A DNA stretch of 37,101 bases. Source: Candidatus Borrarchaeum weybense (lineage in GTDB: Archaea > Asgardarchaeota > Sifarchaeia > Borrarchaeales > Borrarchaeaceae). Each line of letters opens with the position of its first letter. Position 1 is the stretch's first letter. The notes beneath the pieces are model-generated. The model was given only the letters and a program-made list of their open reading frames with translations, was not told the DNA's origin and ran no database searches. Position numbers and translations under genes: made by a program. Where the stretch lies: assembly GCA_019057385.1 (NCBI GenBank), contig JAHQJS010000002.1, positions 1-37,101 of the forward strand, given 5' to 3'. Shown in pieces: positions 1 through 7,452 of this stretch.

Positions 1-121
1 CCCGTCATTAAAACACCACCCGAGGTTGGGTACACCAACCCCTGTCTCCGCAGAATCGGTTGTGTGAACAACATCCGACCTCAATTCCTCTCCACCCTAA
101 AGGGCTGGAGTCTCCTTGAGG
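1..121 (+). mobile_element. Right end of a TnpB (IS200/IS605-type) transposon with probable omega-RNA scaffold
   Basis: Three hairpins lie in a row: GGTTGG (24-29) with CCAACC (35-40); GTTGT (59-63) with ACAAC (68-72), inside TCGG/CCGA (56-59, 75-78); and CCACCCT (92-98) with AGGGCTGG (101-108, one bulge). They are followed by the palindrome CCTTGAGG (114-121). This series, ending in a CCACCC..GGGTGG-like stem, is how right ends and guide-RNA scaffolds of TnpB elements look. Two frames are open: frame 2 to a TGA at 65-67 and frame 1 to a TAA at 130-132, and either could be the tail of tnpB. The rest of the element lies outside the window. Identification is by pattern only. Confidence 0.55.
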
Positions 122-125
122 TAAT

Positions 126-135
126 CTTATAAACT
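126..135 (+). promoter_or_regulatory. TATA box of ino1
   Basis: CTTATAAACT lies about 60 bp ahead of the chosen TTG start, giving a predicted transcript start near 156. It sits immediately outside the putative transposon end, so the insertion abuts the promoter of ino1. Confidence 0.4.
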
Positions 136-191
136 TTAGTTAATAACTTGATAGTCAGTTGATTGATAGAACTTGTTTTGAGGGAAATAAA

Positions 192-1274
192 TTGAAGGAA
201 GTACGCGTTGCAATTGCTGGGGTTGGAAACTGCGCCTCTGCATTAGTTCAAGGATGCCAATACTATCGAAATGCTAAAGAAGATGAGATGGTTCCTGGCC
301 TTATGCATGTGAATTTTGGCGGATATCACATTAGAGACATCAAATTTGTTGCCGCTTTCGACGTCAATACAAAAAAGATTGGAAAAGATCTTTCAGAAGC
401 AATTTTTGCAGAACCAAATTGCTGTGAAGTGTTTGCTGAAAATATTAAACCTTTCAATATTAAGGTATTACCTGGTCCGATTGCAGATGGTGTTGCACCT
501 CATATGGTTAATTCATTTCATTGCTATGATCCCAATCTCATTGAAGCGGTTGATATAGCAAGTGTACTACGAGAAACAAAGACGGACGTTTTAATTAATT
601 ATTTACCTGTTGGCTCAAAGGAAGGTACCAAATTATATGCTCAGGCTGCGCTAGAAGCAGGTTGCGCATTTGTAAACTGTATACCTGAGTTTATTGTATC
701 TGTCAAAAAATGGGCTGAACGATTTGAAAGACGTGGCATTCCTATAGCTGGTGATGATATCAAGAGCCAAGTTGGTGCAACAATAGCACATAGAGCCTTA
801 GTGAATCTATTTCTTGATAGAGGCGTAAAAATTGACCAAACTTATCAGTTAAATATAGGCGGAAACACTGACTTCGAAAATATGACTGTAGAGTCTCGTT
901 TAAAGACTAAACGTGTATCAAAGACTGAAGCAGTTACGAGTTTGGTTCCCTATCCTACTCCAACAAGAATTGGACCTTCTGATTATGTTAAGTTTTTGGG
1001 AGACAATAAGATTTGCTATATTTGGTTGAAAGGTCGAAAATTCGGAGATGTACCAGTAACTGTACAACTAAAACTAAGCGTTGAAGATTCTCCTAATAGC
1101 GCAGGTGTTGTAATTGATGTTATTCGCGCAGTTAAATTAGCACTTGATAGAGGTATAGGTGGACCTTTAACCAGCATCTCGTCTTATGGGTTTAAACATC
1201 CTCCAGAACAGATTGTCGACAGTGTTGCACATACGAACGTTGAGGAGTTCATCGAAGGAAAAAGAGAACGCTGA
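192..1274 (+). CDS. ino1: Inositol-1-phosphate (myo-inositol-3-phosphate) synthase
   Basis: The enzyme converts glucose 6-phosphate to inositol phosphate with NAD+, the first step towards archaetidylinositol-type membrane lipids and inositol solutes. The N-terminal Rossmann motif VAIAGVGNCASALVQG is characteristic of the archaeal/actinobacterial form. GGNTDFENM and the SDYVKFLGDNK segment match the catalytic half. The length, 360 residues, is normal for the short prokaryotic form. I place the start at TTG 192, since GAGGG at 180-184 gives a 7-nt spacing. An in-frame TTG at 159 would add 11 residues that do not resemble the family. The gene is monocistronic: the next gene is convergent. A TnpB element end lies just upstream. 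Confidence 0.93.
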   Translation: MKEVRVAIAGVGNCASALVQGCQYYRNAKEDEMVPGLMHVNFGGYHIRDIKFVAAFDVNTKKIGKDLSEAIFAEPNCCEVFAENIKPFNIKVLPGPIADGVAPHMVNSFHCYDPNLIEAVDIASVLRETKTDVLINYLPVGSKEGTKLYAQAALEAGCAFVNCIPEFIVSVKKWAERFERRGIPIAGDDIKSQVGATIAHRALVNLFLDRGVKIDQTYQLNIGGNTDFENMTVESRLKTKRVSKTEAVTSLVPYPTPTRIGPSDYVKFLGDNKICYIWLKGRKFGDVPVTVQLKLSVEDSPNSAGVVIDVIRAVKLALDRGIGGPLTSISSYGFKHPPEQIVDSVAHTNVEEFIEGKRER

Positions 1275-1334
1275 ACAATATTCTAAACTTTCCATTTCAC
1301 ACTTATTTATTGAAAATTAATGTTAATAAGACCG

Positions 1335-2111
1335 CTAGCTAACACGCTTCAGATAGCCTTTCGTCTCGCATTCTTTAAAGAACGCAATGAAATCTTTTGC
1401 AGAATTTAGTCGATATCCAAGTAGTTGTAGTGAAAGTATAATATCTTCAACTGTATTTTTACCATTTATATACTGTAAAGCCATTCTATATTGCTTATCT
1501 TGAGCAGGAATACTTTTTACAGCCTTTAAAGCATCAGTATTCAGCGCATAGACATCGTTTAATTCCTTTAGTCCTTCATCTGGTTGAGTGATTTCTATAG
1601 TACTATCTTGTAGTTTTTCAATGGATGTCTCTCCTGGCGAACTACTCGCATCTGAAGTCAAACGAATCAATTTCTTGAACATGCCAACAACGCTTTTGCC
1701 AATAGCACGTGATTCTTTGTCAACGATCATTTGTTGCACAAGCGTATCAAGAGAGGGAATGAATTCGTGAAATATAGAATTATCTTTTAATAAATCATCA
1801 CTAAAGGTTTTTTGGTACATCTCAATGAATTTTTCATCAACTTGATCAAAAATTTCTTTAATTTCGTCACTTGAAGTCTCAGAATCAGCACAAACAGCAT
1901 AAATCACATCTAAGCTATGAGATCTTGAATAAATAAACTTTAAGTCGCCCATAACAATTTCATCAACTTGTCGCTGAATTATTTGCTCTGCAAAGGTATT
2001 GATTGCTGTTATAAAACCAGATATAAGTGCCTCATCAACTTCTAACGATCCGTATCTCTTAGAAATAAGAGCAGTGCCATCTGTTTTCAAAATGTAGACA
2101 TTGTGTATCAA
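1335..2111 (-). CDS. Longin/roadblock-like domain protein with C-terminal helical region
   Basis: The first ~120 residues open with a hydrophobic strand followed by a DG turn (VYILKTDG) and continue with YGSLEVDEALISGF, a pattern typical of longin-like proteins that act as platforms for small GTPases. The middle part (about 120-190) is variable and polar. The last ~70 residues, including ALQYINGKNTVEDIILSLQ, look like a small helical or winged-helix module. There are no membrane segments or signal peptide, so it should be cytosolic. Such proteins are abundant in Asgard archaea and occur in other archaea. A Rab-like GTPase gene lies 6.6 kb away, but no direct link is shown. The fold call comes from sequence pattern alone; the role is not known. 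Confidence 0.6.
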   Translation of the reverse strand: MIHNVYILKTDGTALISKRYGSLEVDEALISGFITAINTFAEQIIQRQVDEIVMGDLKFIYSRSHSLDVIYAVCADSETSSDEIKEIFDQVDEKFIEMYQKTFSDDLLKDNSIFHEFIPSLDTLVQQMIVDKESRAIGKSVVGMFKKLIRLTSDASSSPGETSIEKLQDSTIEITQPDEGLKELNDVYALNTDALKAVKSIPAQDKQYRMALQYINGKNTVEDIILSLQLLGYRLNSAKDFIAFFKECETKGYLKRVS

Positions 2112-2454
2112 TCGAATCCCCTAGCTTTATCTAAATAATAATATGAAAACCCCTTTTTTAGGTTTTCTAGTAAGTATTTCCGCCATTCTGTTCTAGAACC
2201 TTCATGTATTAATTCTATTAAGAGAACGGTCGAAAAATCATTACTCTCGTAATGAAGTCTTAGTTTATTTGTTTATTTGCAAATTACACAATAGTAAGTT
2301 TTATTGTCACATTTAAGGAAGATCTTAGGTATGTGATCACATGTTTGGTTGAGCAATATACAGTTTCATATATATTATATAAGGAATGTATTGTAAGCCA
2401 CATCAATCGTATATACTGCCAATTGAGTATTCAAATTGAAATGGAAGGAAAAAT
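2112..2454. other. Intergenic region, divergent promoters
   Basis: No gene is visible in these 343 bases between divergent genes. A strong AT element (TATATATTATATAAGG, 2369-2384) is suited to the GcvH-like gene. An inverted repeat GAAAACC (2145-2151) / GGTTTTC (2161-2167) with a T-rich loop lies near the longin gene start. Confidence 0.5.
2369..2384 (+). promoter_or_regulatory. TATA box of the GcvH-like gene
   Basis: TATATATTATATAAGG is the strongest TATA-like tract in this intergenic region and lies about 75 bp ahead of the ATG at 2455. That start also has AAGGA at 2445-2449. Confidence 0.45.
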
Positions 2455-2904
2455 ATGGGTTTGATACAAGGATACAATTTTCCTAACGAGTTATACTACT
2501 CCAAAAAACATATTTGGGTTAAAGTAGACTCTAATGAATCTGTAACCTTCGGATTAACCGATTTCGCAATTAAAAATGCAGATGAAGTGGTTTTAATTGA
2601 ATTGTTTCAGAAAGAAGGTAGTCAAATTCAATGTGACAAGCCATTCGGAGCATTGGATTCAGCAAAAGGTACTAACATCTTGTATTCACCATTTTCTGGA
2701 ACGATTGAAAAGAGAAATCGAAAAGTAATGATGGATGCTTTAGTTGTTAGTAATGCACCATATACGATAGGCTGGTGCATTAAACTTACCCCCACTAACC
2801 CCACTTCTTTTGAAGAAGAATTAACAGGTTTAATGAAAGGAGATACACCTGAGTTTATTGAATGGATCACAAACGAGATTAAACGAATAAGTAAAGCTGA
2901 TTGA
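2455..2904 (+). CDS. GcvH-like lipoyl-carrier protein
   Basis: This resembles the H protein of the glycine cleavage system. A biotinyl/lipoyl fold runs from YYSKKHIWVKV through FGLTDFAIKNADEVVLIEL to SPFSGTIEKRN, ending with IGWCIKL. The candidate lipoylated lysine is K71 in the segment DSAKG, where classical H proteins usually read ESVKA. The 149 residues include a C-terminal extension of ~35. No other glycine cleavage gene is in the window. The neighbours are a RAM-domain regulator and FAD/Fe-S oxidoreductases. It may therefore be a specialised lipoate carrier, as GcvH-like LbpA is for sulfur-oxidising Hdr-like complexes, or simply a dispersed gcvH. The fold is fairly sure, the pathway is not. 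Confidence 0.75.
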   Translation: MGLIQGYNFPNELYYSKKHIWVKVDSNESVTFGLTDFAIKNADEVVLIELFQKEGSQIQCDKPFGALDSAKGTNILYSPFSGTIEKRNRKVMMDALVVSNAPYTIGWCIKLTPTNPTSFEEELTGLMKGDTPEFIEWITNEIKRISKAD

Positions 2905-2927
2905 TTTCAAACTTTAAATTTCACCTG

Positions 2928-2954
2928 ACGATATATCGTTAACGATCATTATAA
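2928..2954. promoter_or_regulatory. Palindrome and shared 14-mer upstream of the Lrp-type gene
   Basis: ACGATATATCGT (2928-2939) is a perfect 12-bp palindrome. It is followed at once by AACGATCATTATAA (2941-2954), which recurs exactly at 27743-27756 inside a perfect inverted repeat ahead of the hydrogenase H gene. A shared regulator site is plausible. Confidence 0.35.
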
Positions 2955-2967
2955 ATTGCGGAAGTGG

Positions 2968-2986
2968 GATGGAAAAGAATTTTAAA
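2968..2986 (+). promoter_or_regulatory. Promoter element GATGG-N7-TTTTAAA
   Basis: TTTTAAA (2980-2986) lies 67 bp ahead of the ATG at 3053 and is preceded by GATGG and an A-rich BRE-like stretch. Similar elements lie at 9601-9620 and 11291-11308. Confidence 0.35.
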
Positions 2987-3052
2987 CACTTCATTTTATA
3001 AAATAGTTACACATAGAAAGTAAAGTCATAGATTATGAGGTGAGTTTTTACG

Positions 3053-3292
3053 ATGACAATGACCGCGTTTATTCTTGCAAAACTAAGTCCTGAAGAGTCT
3101 GGAATGGATTTACTAAATGAAATTAGAACGGATGAATTCGTTGAAGAAGCGTTTCTCATTTACGGTGCATTTGATCTTATAGTGAAAGTTGAAGTAAAAA
3201 ATCCTGAAGATTTAGACAGTTTTATATTTAATAGACTACGAAAAGTACGAGGCGTCCTTGATACCGCTACATGCATATGCGCCAGTTGTTAG
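3053..3292 (+). CDS. Stand-alone Lrp/AsnC ligand-binding (RAM) domain protein
   Basis: The 79 residues are one alpha/beta RAM domain, the small-molecule-binding half of Lrp/AsnC regulators, without the usual N-terminal helix-turn-helix. The pattern AFILAKLSP, then YGAFDLIVKVEV, then a closing strand near VLDTATCICA, is typical of this domain. GAGGTGA (3037-3043) is well placed for the ATG at 3053. Such single-domain proteins assemble into rings, bind amino acids and can partner DNA-binding Lrp proteins or enzymes. Here it stands between the GcvH-like gene and the hydroxyacid dehydrogenase array, so a sensing role for one of these is possible but not shown. Confidence 0.85.
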   Translation: MTMTAFILAKLSPEESGMDLLNEIRTDEFVEEAFLIYGAFDLIVKVEVKNPEDLDSFIFNRLRKVRGVLDTATCICASC

Positions 3293-3390
3293 AAGCCTAT
3301 ACAATATTAATAATCTCCTTTTTTCAATCCTGGGTATTTTCTCTAAAGACATTTACAACTATTTTTTCTTTAATTTACTTCTTTCAAAGA

Positions 3391-3398
3391 ATATAAAA
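3391..3398 (+). promoter_or_regulatory. TATA box of the oxidoreductase operon
   Basis: ATATAAAA with purine-rich sequence before it lies about 60 bp ahead of the first dehydrogenase start and would begin a transcript near 3420. Confidence 0.45.
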
Positions 3399-3455
3399 GT
3401 GCAATTTTTCTAATAATGTATTGCCCAGAAACTCATTTCACTTATTTTGGAAGCG

Positions 3456-4865
3456 ATGGACGCGATGGACGAAGAAATAATTAGAGAGTTAGCCAAAATT
3501 GTTGGAGACGATTACATAACTACAGATGACGCCGATTTAGTAGCCTATTCGAGCGATGTCCTTTCAAGTGCATTCAAGAAACCTGATTGCGTGGTGATGC
3601 CGAAAAATACCAAACAAATCTCTGATATCCTTAAATTAGCGAATAGGGAGAAGATTCCCGTCATTGCTAGAGGAGGAGGAACTTCAGAATTAGGTGGTTG
3701 TGTTGCATGGCATGGTGGGATTATCCTCGAGCTTAGAAGGATGAATCGGATCAAACAAATTGACGTTGATAACTTAATGGCTGTTGTCGAGCCTGGCGTG
3801 ATTTGCGAGAGGTTGAATCAGGAAGCACGAAAATATGGTTTAAATTTTCCCCCGACCGTTCCAACTGAGTCTGTAGCGACATTGGGCGGAATGGTGGCAA
3901 GCAATTCATCGGGATTACGAAGTGCAAAATATGGCGCAACAACGGACTATGTTATAGCTTTAGAAGTTGTTCTAACAGATGGACGAATAGTTCGCTTTGG
4001 AAAACCAGTTTACAAAACCTCATCTGGCTATGATTTAGTACATCTCTTTGTAGGTTCGGAAGGAACTTTAGGGATAGTAACAGAAATTACACTTAAGTTA
4101 AAACCCATACCTAAGTATTTTGCTACTGCTTATGGTCTTTTTGACAGTCTTGAGGAAAGTGCAAGAGCTGTAGCTGAGATTGTAAAAAGTGGAATAAATC
4201 CTGCAGGCTTGGAAATTGTTGATTTGCCTACACAACAAGCTACAAATAGACTTGCCAAAAAATATGGAGGCAAACTCAGTGAGGCTTCTTTTCCAGAAGC
4301 AGAAGGCCTCTTGTTATTCGAATTAGATGGACGTGATACTGCTCAAATTGAGGCAGATAAGATCATACTTCAAGAGATTGCAGAGAAACATGGATGTAAA
4401 GAGATCATATGGGCAAAAAACGAAGAAGAAAGAGAAAAAATGTGGTTCGCGAGAAAATCAGTTTTGGTAACTCTTGTGCGCGATAAACCAACGATACTTA
4501 TTGGAGATTGCATTCTACCTCCGTCTAAATTACCCGATCTTATTCGTATTATGCAAGATGCTGGGAAAAAATTTGGAATAAAGGTTTACATCATTGCCCA
4601 TGCAGCAGATGGGAATGCTCATTATTTAGTTCCATACGATATAAACGATGAAGATGAATTAAGACGCTTGGAAGCCTTAGAGGATGAAATAGTTCATAAG
4701 ACAATTGAATTAGGCGGATCAGTTTCAGGAGAACATGGGATAGGTCAACATAGAATGAAGTACATGAAACCTGAACATGGAGAGAGCTACGAAGTTATGC
4801 TTGCAATAAAACAGTTGTTTGATCCTAACAATATATTGTCGCCTGGAACTATATTCTGTGAATAA
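3456..4865 (+). CDS. FAD-binding 2-hydroxyacid (D-lactate/glycolate-type) dehydrogenase, copy 1
   Basis: A GlcD/Dld-like flavoprotein that oxidises a 2-hydroxyacid to the 2-oxoacid. The N-terminal PCMH FAD-binding domain shows ARGGGTSELGG, GGMVASNSSGLRSAKYG and SSGYDLVHLFVGSEGTLG. The C-terminal FAD-oxidase domain carries HAADGNAHYL and GEHGIG near the end. Length (~469 residues) is standard. No Shine-Dalgarno site decides the start: TTG 3447, ATG 3456 and ATG 3465 are all in frame, and ATG 3456 is my choice. The next gene starts 13 bp after the stop and encodes the Fe-S partner, as in GlcDF. About 2.6 kb further on the same pair is repeated. Substrate cannot be read from sequence, but a lactate racemase in this window favours lactate. 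Confidence 0.88.
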   Translation: MDAMDEEIIRELAKIVGDDYITTDDADLVAYSSDVLSSAFKKPDCVVMPKNTKQISDILKLANREKIPVIARGGGTSELGGCVAWHGGIILELRRMNRIKQIDVDNLMAVVEPGVICERLNQEARKYGLNFPPTVPTESVATLGGMVASNSSGLRSAKYGATTDYVIALEVVLTDGRIVRFGKPVYKTSSGYDLVHLFVGSEGTLGIVTEITLKLKPIPKYFATAYGLFDSLEESARAVAEIVKSGINPAGLEIVDLPTQQATNRLAKKYGGKLSEASFPEAEGLLLFELDGRDTAQIEADKIILQEIAEKHGCKEIIWAKNEEEREKMWFARKSVLVTLVRDKPTILIGDCILPPSKLPDLIRIMQDAGKKFGIKVYIIAHAADGNAHYLVPYDINDEDELRRLEALEDEIVHKTIELGGSVSGEHGIGQHRMKYMKPEHGESYEVMLAIKQLFDPNNILSPGTIFCE

Positions 4866-4878
4866 AGAGGGCTTGAAT

Positions 4879-6036
4879 ATGTCGGAAATTTCTTTTAAAA
4901 ATTTGATACAGGTAAAAGAAAGCCTAGATACGTGCTTCAAGTGCAGTTTTTGTAAAGGTAACTGTCCCGTAAGCGAGCAAATATTCTGGGAGACACTCAG
5001 TCCTCGAGGGAAAATGCTTATACTAAGGGGGTTATTAAGAGAGCAAGGAGATTTAACAAAAAGAGTTATTGACAGTTTATACACTTGTACACTGTGTGGG
5101 AACTGCGATAATACGTGTATTGCTGGAATTAGTGTGACAGATGTTTTGGCTGCTGGAAGACGTGACCTATATGAACTAGGAAAGGCTCCAGAGAGTGTTA
5201 AATCTCTTATAAAGACGCTAAAAGCGAGCGGTAACGTTTTTGACCTTTCCAAAGAGGATTTGGATATATTTGGGTTAAATCCGGACAAGGAATTTCCGAA
5301 AAGTGCGGATCTTCTCTTTTTCAAAGGCTGCTATGCTAATTATCACTCAATACCGCATAAAAGTACTATGCGTTCATTCAACATCTTAAAAAAACTAAAT
5401 GTCGATTTTACAATTCTTAGAGATGAGGAATGCTGTGGATCACCTGCATATCTTCTTGGAGATATGGATACAACAAGGCGTTTTTGTGAGTACAATGTTT
5501 CAAAGATCGAAGAAACGGGCGCTTGCAGAGTAGTTACAGCTTGTCCAGGATGTTATCGAGTATTGAAACAAGTATACCCCAAATTAGTTGGCAAACTCAA
5601 TTTCGAAGTGCTTCACATCACTGAATTACTTGCAGAATACATTGACGCAGGTAGACTTGTTTTTAAAAAGAATGGAATCGATAAACTAAATGTTCTCTAT
5701 CATGATCCATGTGAACTTGGCCGGCACTGCGGGATATATGAAGCGCCACGAAAAATTATAGAATCCATCCCTGGAGTCAATTTGGAAGAATTTGATAAAA
5801 ATAGAGATGAAGCAAAATGCTGTGGCGGTGGAGGAGGTCTTACAATAAGTAATCCAAATCTGGCCAACCAAATAGCACAGACAAGATTGCAGGAAGCAGA
5901 AGAAAAGAATAAAGCAGTTGTTACAGCATGCCCAGCATGCCAATTAAACTTTTCAGCCTCCAAAGATAAATATAACTTGAAAGTTAAAATTTTGGACATT
6001 TATCAATTAATAGATCATGCAAATGACCTACGTTAA
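4879..6036 (+). CDS. Fe-S/CCG-domain oxidoreductase subunit (GlcF/HdrD-like), copy 1
   Basis: Electron-transfer partner of the flavoprotein encoded just upstream. Two N-terminal [4Fe-4S] motifs are visible, C19/C22/C25/C29 and C70/C73/C76/C80. Two cysteine-rich CCG domains follow: CCGSPAYLLGD with VVTACPGC, and HDPCELG with CCGGGGGL and VVTACPACQ. No membrane segment is seen, so it is probably cytosolic or peripherally bound. I start at ATG 4879 with AGAGGG (4866-4871) ahead; the open frame extends further upstream but there overlaps the end of the preceding gene. CCG domains in HdrB/HdrD bind noncubane clusters and reduce disulfides, whereas in GlcF/LutA they serve hydroxyacid oxidation. The pairing with a GlcD-like gene favours the second. 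Confidence 0.87.
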   Translation: MSEISFKNLIQVKESLDTCFKCSFCKGNCPVSEQIFWETLSPRGKMLILRGLLREQGDLTKRVIDSLYTCTLCGNCDNTCIAGISVTDVLAAGRRDLYELGKAPESVKSLIKTLKASGNVFDLSKEDLDIFGLNPDKEFPKSADLLFFKGCYANYHSIPHKSTMRSFNILKKLNVDFTILRDEECCGSPAYLLGDMDTTRRFCEYNVSKIEETGACRVVTACPGCYRVLKQVYPKLVGKLNFEVLHITELLAEYIDAGRLVFKKNGIDKLNVLYHDPCELGRHCGIYEAPRKIIESIPGVNLEEFDKNRDEAKCCGGGGGLTISNPNLANQIAQTRLQEAEEKNKAVVTACPACQLNFSASKDKYNLKVKILDIYQLIDHANDLR

Positions 6037-6050
6037 GATCGGACGTGATT

Positions 6051-7439
6051 ATGGTAAGCCCTTTAGAAAGCATTATCATCGAAAAATTAACCGAAATTGT
6101 TGGCGGGCAATATATATCGACTGATGATGCAGATCTTGTGAGTTATTCGAGTGACTTCATGATAGATGTATTTCTAAAGCCAGATGTGGTAATTCTTCCA
6201 GAGAATGCCAGCCAAATAGCTGAAATTTTAAAATTAGCTAACGAGAACAACATAGGCGTTACCCCAAGAGGAGCGGGTACAGCCACACACGGAGGCAGTA
6301 TTGCTCAAGGAGGTATTTTACTCGATTTAAAGCGTATGAATAAGATCATTGAATTCGATCCAGTAAGTATGATTGCGGTAGTCGAACCTGGGGTTGTGTA
6401 TGAGGATCTTAATCGAGTAACTGGAAAAGCCGGGTTATGGTTTCCAATCGAGCCGCCATCAGGAGCGGTCTGCACAATTGGTGGAATGGTTGGAAACAAT
6501 GCTAGCGGGCTAATGGCATTAAAATATGGAACAACTAAGGACCATATCTTGGCGTTGGAAGTAGTTCTAGCTAATGGTTCGATTATAAAAACAGGAAAAT
6601 CCGTGCTTAAGTCTAGTTCGGGATATGACTTAGTTCATCTTTTTGTGGGATCGGAAGGCACCCTAGGAGTTATAACAGAGATAACCATACGCTTAATTCC
6701 AAGACCAATGCAAATAAGTACTGCTTTCGCAAACTTTCAAAGTCTTACTGATGCGATGGATGCTATTTACGAAATCCGAAGGGTTTTAACACCTGCAGGA
6801 ATCGAATTAATAGATTTACAAACACAAAGGGCAATTAACGAGATGGAGAAAGAACAACTTGTCCCTGAGGTTGAAGCACTTGTCATTTTTGAAATTCATG
6901 AATTCTCTGCAGAAGGTCTCGAAGCCCAAAAAAAGTTAATTGAATGGGTAGCTCAAAAAAACAACTGTAACGAACTCAATTGGGCAAAAAACGACGTAGA
7001 ACGAGAAAAAATTTGGAACGCACGAAAAGCAGCTACTGTCGTTTCAGTTCGGTCTAGAACCTCAACGATACTGGGCGATCTAATCGTACCAATTAAACAC
7101 GTTCCAGCAATAATTCGTTACATTCAAGAAGTGGCAAAAGAAACAAACCTATTGATTTCAATTGTTGGTCATGCTGCGGATGGAAATATTCACTACTTAA
7201 TCCCTTTTAACAAAAATGAATCAAAAAAAGCGTTTGCTGCTGCAGATGAAATCGTCTACAAAACCCTTGAACTTGGCGGATCCGTCACTGCAGAGCATGG
7301 TATTGGTATTGAAAAAATAAAATATATGGAACTAGAGCATGGAAAACACGCGTTGAACATAATGAAGGCGATTAAGAGGATTTTGGATCCTGGGAACATA
7401 CTAAATCCAGGAAAAATATTTCCTACGGAGAAGCAATAA
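6051..7439 (+). CDS. FAD-binding 2-hydroxyacid dehydrogenase, copy 2
   Basis: This paralogue of the gene at 3456 has the same domain order. The FAD-binding half shows RGAGTATHGG, GGMVGNNASGLMALKYG and SSGYDLVHLFVGSEGTLG. The C-terminal half shows HAADGNIHYL and AEHGIG. Many segments, such as ISTDDADLVSYSSD near the N-terminus, align with copy 1, so the pair arose by duplication and then diverged. Differences in the loops that line the active site (GGTSELGG versus AGTATHGG; FPPTVPTES versus FPIEPPSGA) hint at a different substrate or partner. GTG 6045 and ATG 6051 are both possible starts. The gene begins 14 bp after the previous stop, so it belongs to the same operon. Confidence 0.88.
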   Translation: MVSPLESIIIEKLTEIVGGQYISTDDADLVSYSSDFMIDVFLKPDVVILPENASQIAEILKLANENNIGVTPRGAGTATHGGSIAQGGILLDLKRMNKIIEFDPVSMIAVVEPGVVYEDLNRVTGKAGLWFPIEPPSGAVCTIGGMVGNNASGLMALKYGTTKDHILALEVVLANGSIIKTGKSVLKSSSGYDLVHLFVGSEGTLGVITEITIRLIPRPMQISTAFANFQSLTDAMDAIYEIRRVLTPAGIELIDLQTQRAINEMEKEQLVPEVEALVIFEIHEFSAEGLEAQKKLIEWVAQKNNCNELNWAKNDVEREKIWNARKAATVVSVRSRTSTILGDLIVPIKHVPAIIRYIQEVAKETNLLISIVGHAADGNIHYLIPFNKNESKKAFAAADEIVYKTLELGGSVTAEHGIGIEKIKYMELEHGKHALNIMKAIKRILDPGNILNPGKIFPTEKQ

Positions 7440-7452
7440 TAGAGGAATCAAC

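Noticed and set aside
1..132. Short open frames at the left edge as a normal protein-coding gene
   Set aside because: The stretch is dominated by inverted repeats typical of a TnpB element end; at most it holds the last codons of tnpB.
2455..2904. Glycine cleavage operon
   Set aside because: Only a GcvH-like gene is present; no P or T protein genes are adjacent, and the lysine context differs.
4725..5324. 199-codon open frame on the minus strand
   Set aside because: It overlaps two well-supported plus-strand oxidoreductase genes, has no family resemblance, and is a shadow frame.
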